Of a stretch of 64,000 bases of DNA, positions 61,443 through 64,000 are shown one piece after another (position 1 is the stretch's first letter; each line of letters opens with the position of its first letter). Below the pieces are notes generated by a model. It saw only the letters and a list, made by a program, of their open reading frames with translations. It was not told the origin of the DNA and searched no databases. Location: the NCBI GenBank assembly GCA_914767715.1, contig OU612068.1, positions 31,310,001 to 31,374,000 of the forward strand, given 5' to 3'. The stretch is from Membranipora membranacea. Lineage: Eukaryota; Bryozoa; Gymnolaemata; Cheilostomatida; Membraniporidae. A program made the position numbers and the translations under genes.

Positions 61443-63710
61443 CTTCAAGCAAAGACAAAACTCATCTTAATCAAGGTACTGGATATAGTGGCAGGCTATG
61501 CTGTGCTTGTGCTCATCAGGCAAAGATGATTTTGACCAGAGCATGCTCTTAGAGTTTTCAAATGTCCGCCGAGTCCAAACGTTTTGACTCTATGGTAAAT
61601 ACTTCCGATCACAATGTGGAGAATGTTCTGCTTAGGGGACAACAAGACAGGGAAAGCTGCAGCTTGGAATAGTGAATGTTGATCATCAGTATTGTTTTGA
61701 ATTTTTAACTGTTAGCGTTATGCCCATGAAAGGAAGTCAGAAATTCAGCAGGCAAAACGTTATAAAACGTAAAACAGATACTATATTAAGTTACCTGTTG
61801 AAACATCGAGTATAACCACATGCTGCTTTGAATCTGCTACCAGCACCAGATTGTCATTGTACACTGTCACTCCACCAGGTCTTTCTATATCTGATACAGT
61901 CCACAGGACCTTCCCATCAATCAGGTCAACACAATAAACCTTCAGTGAATCAGTGACCACGGCTAGGTGATCCTTGGCAGCAGTCATACCAATATTGTTG
62001 TTTGCAAGAGTAGGAATAGAAATATCTCGCTGGAACCGGCAATGAGGGTTGTACACACTCAGTTTCCTAGCATCAGGTTTTGGGGCAATAAGTTGGTTTT
62101 GACTACTGATGATTTTCAAGTATTTACTTCCTGGGTATTGGTGAAGCCCCTTCTGGCCAGAGCAGTCACCACTTTTTGGGTCAATGCTTTTTATTTCCCA
62201 AGGTGATCCATAAATCAACCCATACAGCACATCTCGAAGGACACACAACCCGTTAACAAATTTTCCCATCTTTCCAAAAGATTCATTGACAGCAAAAGAA
62301 TCTTTAATCTGAGCAACATCACCCTGTCCCAATCCAACAATACAACTTTTAGAATCTGTAGAGGTGCAGATAGAGTAAACTGTGTGAGCAAATTTAACCA
62401 CTTTGGAATGGTTTAATGCGGTTGGTATTGTCGAAATCTTGGATACACCATCAATAGTGATGACTAGCCTTCTCGGCCGTGTTTCGATACACAATTCAAC
62501 ACTTCTATGAATACCTGCATAAACAAAACATCAACAATATATTCAAACACACTTTGCAATGACTACTTCGAGTTGATGCCCGTTTACAGGGAATTGGCCT
62601 CAATATCCGATGCATGGTGTTGGGTTGCGGGCTAAGTGCCCCATTAAGGCAGGTTATGAAAGTCAACTACCAACTATCCGCATTATTTAACTTGATGTCA
62701 TGGTAATTTGTATATGTCTTGGGAGAATAAATTCAGGAATAGCACCATTGCATACGTAGCAGAGTTCAACATATTTTCAATAGATTAAGACTTTGAAAAA
62801 AATAGATAGAACCCTCAATTGGTAAAATGTGGAGATAAGTACTTGAGAGTTCCCTCCCATACAAACAGATGCCAGTACTGAGAGCCGGAAGAGAATGGGG
62901 GAGGTAAATCTGAAATATATACAAAACTTTAGGCCTGTTTTCTGTAGATTTGCCATTCTGTTTTTTAAAGGTATGCATGTCAATGTGATAGGAACTTAAC
63001 ATATTTTAGCAGCATATTTATATCAATACCATTTTCTATCAGCAACTCCTCAGATTTCATGGTCTTTAGTGTGGGATGCTCCTTTCCGATTTTCAAGTCA
63101 AGCTCTGTCTTTATTTGGCCATAAGCACTAACCAGATCTACCTAGAGAAATAAGAAGAAAGAGTGTATTCCCAGAGATGAGATGATATTTTCTTCTCCTA
63201 AACATCCCAGTGACTTCTATGTTTGCTGACATCACACCATACCAACATGTCACCCTTCGAGAAGTGACACACATACCACTTTATTATCAAACTCTATACT
63301 CTTTGGGGCATCATTAAAACTACAGTAGAACAGAAAGCTGAGCAAATTACCTGTCTGTGTGGAAGGCAGGCCAGATTAAATATATATTCTTCTCCCAATA
63401 ATCCATACGTAACAAACTTGCTTGAGATTTTATCAGGATTGAAAACCAAACAAGACCAACCAATTCTTTCTTTCCTTTTTGATTAAATAGACTTGACTGT
63501 ATACAACTGATTTGTTTTACTACAAGGGATTTCACTCACCACATTCGTGTTAGAGTCATCAGCTTCTATCTTCGCTATGAGAGTCGTCAGTTCATTCCTC
63601 ACTGCCTCCAGCTGGATAACATTAAAAGAAGATATCTCCTCCCTGCTCTCCTGTCTCAATTTCAATAATTCCTCATTTAACGCATCATACTTCTGATGAA
63701 TCTCAAGTAC
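61321..63710 (-). CDS. TRIM-like protein: coiled coil and beta-propeller, 3' part
   Basis: Exons on minus: 63710-63540, 63141-63030, 62514-61795, 61442-61321; phases agree, 1125 nt, 374 residues plus stop TAA. The first two exons give a coiled coil (KYDALNEELLKLRQESREEI, NELTTLIAKIEADDS, ELDLKIGKEHPTLKTMKSEE) as seen after B-boxes in tripartite-motif proteins. The last two give repeated blade-like units such as DGKVLWTVSDIERPGGVTVY, NDNLVLVADSKQHVVILDV and GYIYDLCVWDDMLVITA, like the NHL-type propeller of TRIM2/3/56/71-related proteins. Many of these are RING ubiquitin ligases, but the RING and B-box would lie right of the window and were not seen. Which TRIM it is cannot be told. Confidence 0.75.
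61795..62514 (-). CDS. TRIM-like exon: main propeller exon
   Basis: 720 nt, no stop, joined by G|GT at both ends. Starts IHRSVELCIETRPRRLVIT, ends VVILDVSTG. The longest open exon in the window. Confidence 0.85.
63030..63141 (-). CDS. TRIM-like exon: coiled coil, second part
   Basis: VDLVSAYGQIKTELDLKIGK to SEELLIEN; acceptor ctctag, donor gtattg (weak), phase 1. Confidence 0.68.
63540..63710 (-). CDS. TRIM-like exon: coiled coil, first part
   Basis: 57 codons, phase 0, acceptor ctttgcag, donor gtgagt. Begins VLEIHQKYDALNEELLKLRQ. Confidence 0.75.
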
Positions 63711-64000
63711 CTGCAAAGTGAAAATTATCTTAAAAAAATCATCTCCTTGTCTTGTGACGGGAGGGGGTTGTCGCGTAATCATGAAACAAAACTACTAGAT
63801 TTTATCATCAATGCTAGCCTAACCTTTTATCCTTACCAGTGGTCAACATATTGAACTTGACTGACTTTATTGGTCATTATTTGACTCACAAGACCTGTCC
63901 ACTACTTTTGTTAGAAAGCTTTAAAGGGCAACCAAGGTTTCGCAGCAATGCATTAATGGGTAGCAAATAATGTGCTGGGCAGCATCAGCTTTGTGCATTA
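63711..64000. other. Right edge: upstream intron of the TRIM-like gene
   Basis: No exon recognised; the RING/B-box part must lie further right. Confidence 0.4.

Overview
This is invertebrate animal nuclear DNA, AT-rich, with split genes (GT-AG introns), long non-coding stretches and remnants of DNA transposons. The families present (CSL/Su(H), ephrin, cytosolic sulfotransferase, tripartite-motif protein) point to a metazoan, and every coding exon sits in spliceosomal introns. I cannot name the phylum. No bacterial-type gene organisation is present. I built the gene models by finding open frames that match known families and joining them only where the reading phase on both sides of each intron agreed.

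Layout. (1) 585-2760, minus: 5' two thirds of a cytosolic sulfotransferase gene running off the left edge. Its third intron holds a complete small hAT transposon (899-1880) with terminal inverted repeats and an 8-bp target duplication. (2) 3103-4852, plus: a candidate two-exon gene of unknown function, divergent from the sulfotransferase, whose AATAAA lies in the loop of a perfect 14-bp hairpin. (3) 8249-8756: a foldback element of Tc1/mariner type. (4) 9489-10308: four copies of the CSL binding word CGTGGGAA, two of them forming a palindrome. (5) 11806-23562, plus: eleven exons of the CSL (RBPJ, Suppressor of Hairless) gene, the DNA-binding factor of Notch signalling, with an unusually long N-terminal extension. 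(6) 26200-43183, minus: a complete six-exon GPI-type ephrin gene, tail to tail with CSL. Its 10.6-kb first intron holds a 373-bp inverted-repeat element carrying a threonine-tRNA-like sequence and a 78-bp minisatellite. (7) 43.2-61.3 kb: mostly empty, with a tRNA-like relic and several unassigned candidate exons. (8) 61321-63710, minus: the 3' part of a tripartite-motif (TRIM)-like gene with coiled coil and beta-propeller, whose RING/B-box end lies beyond the right edge.

The two best-defined genes belong to different cell-signalling routes: nuclear output of Notch, and contact-dependent Eph signalling. Nothing in the sequence shows that they work together. The most testable regulatory idea is that CSL protein controls its own gene through the CGTGGGAA cluster upstream.
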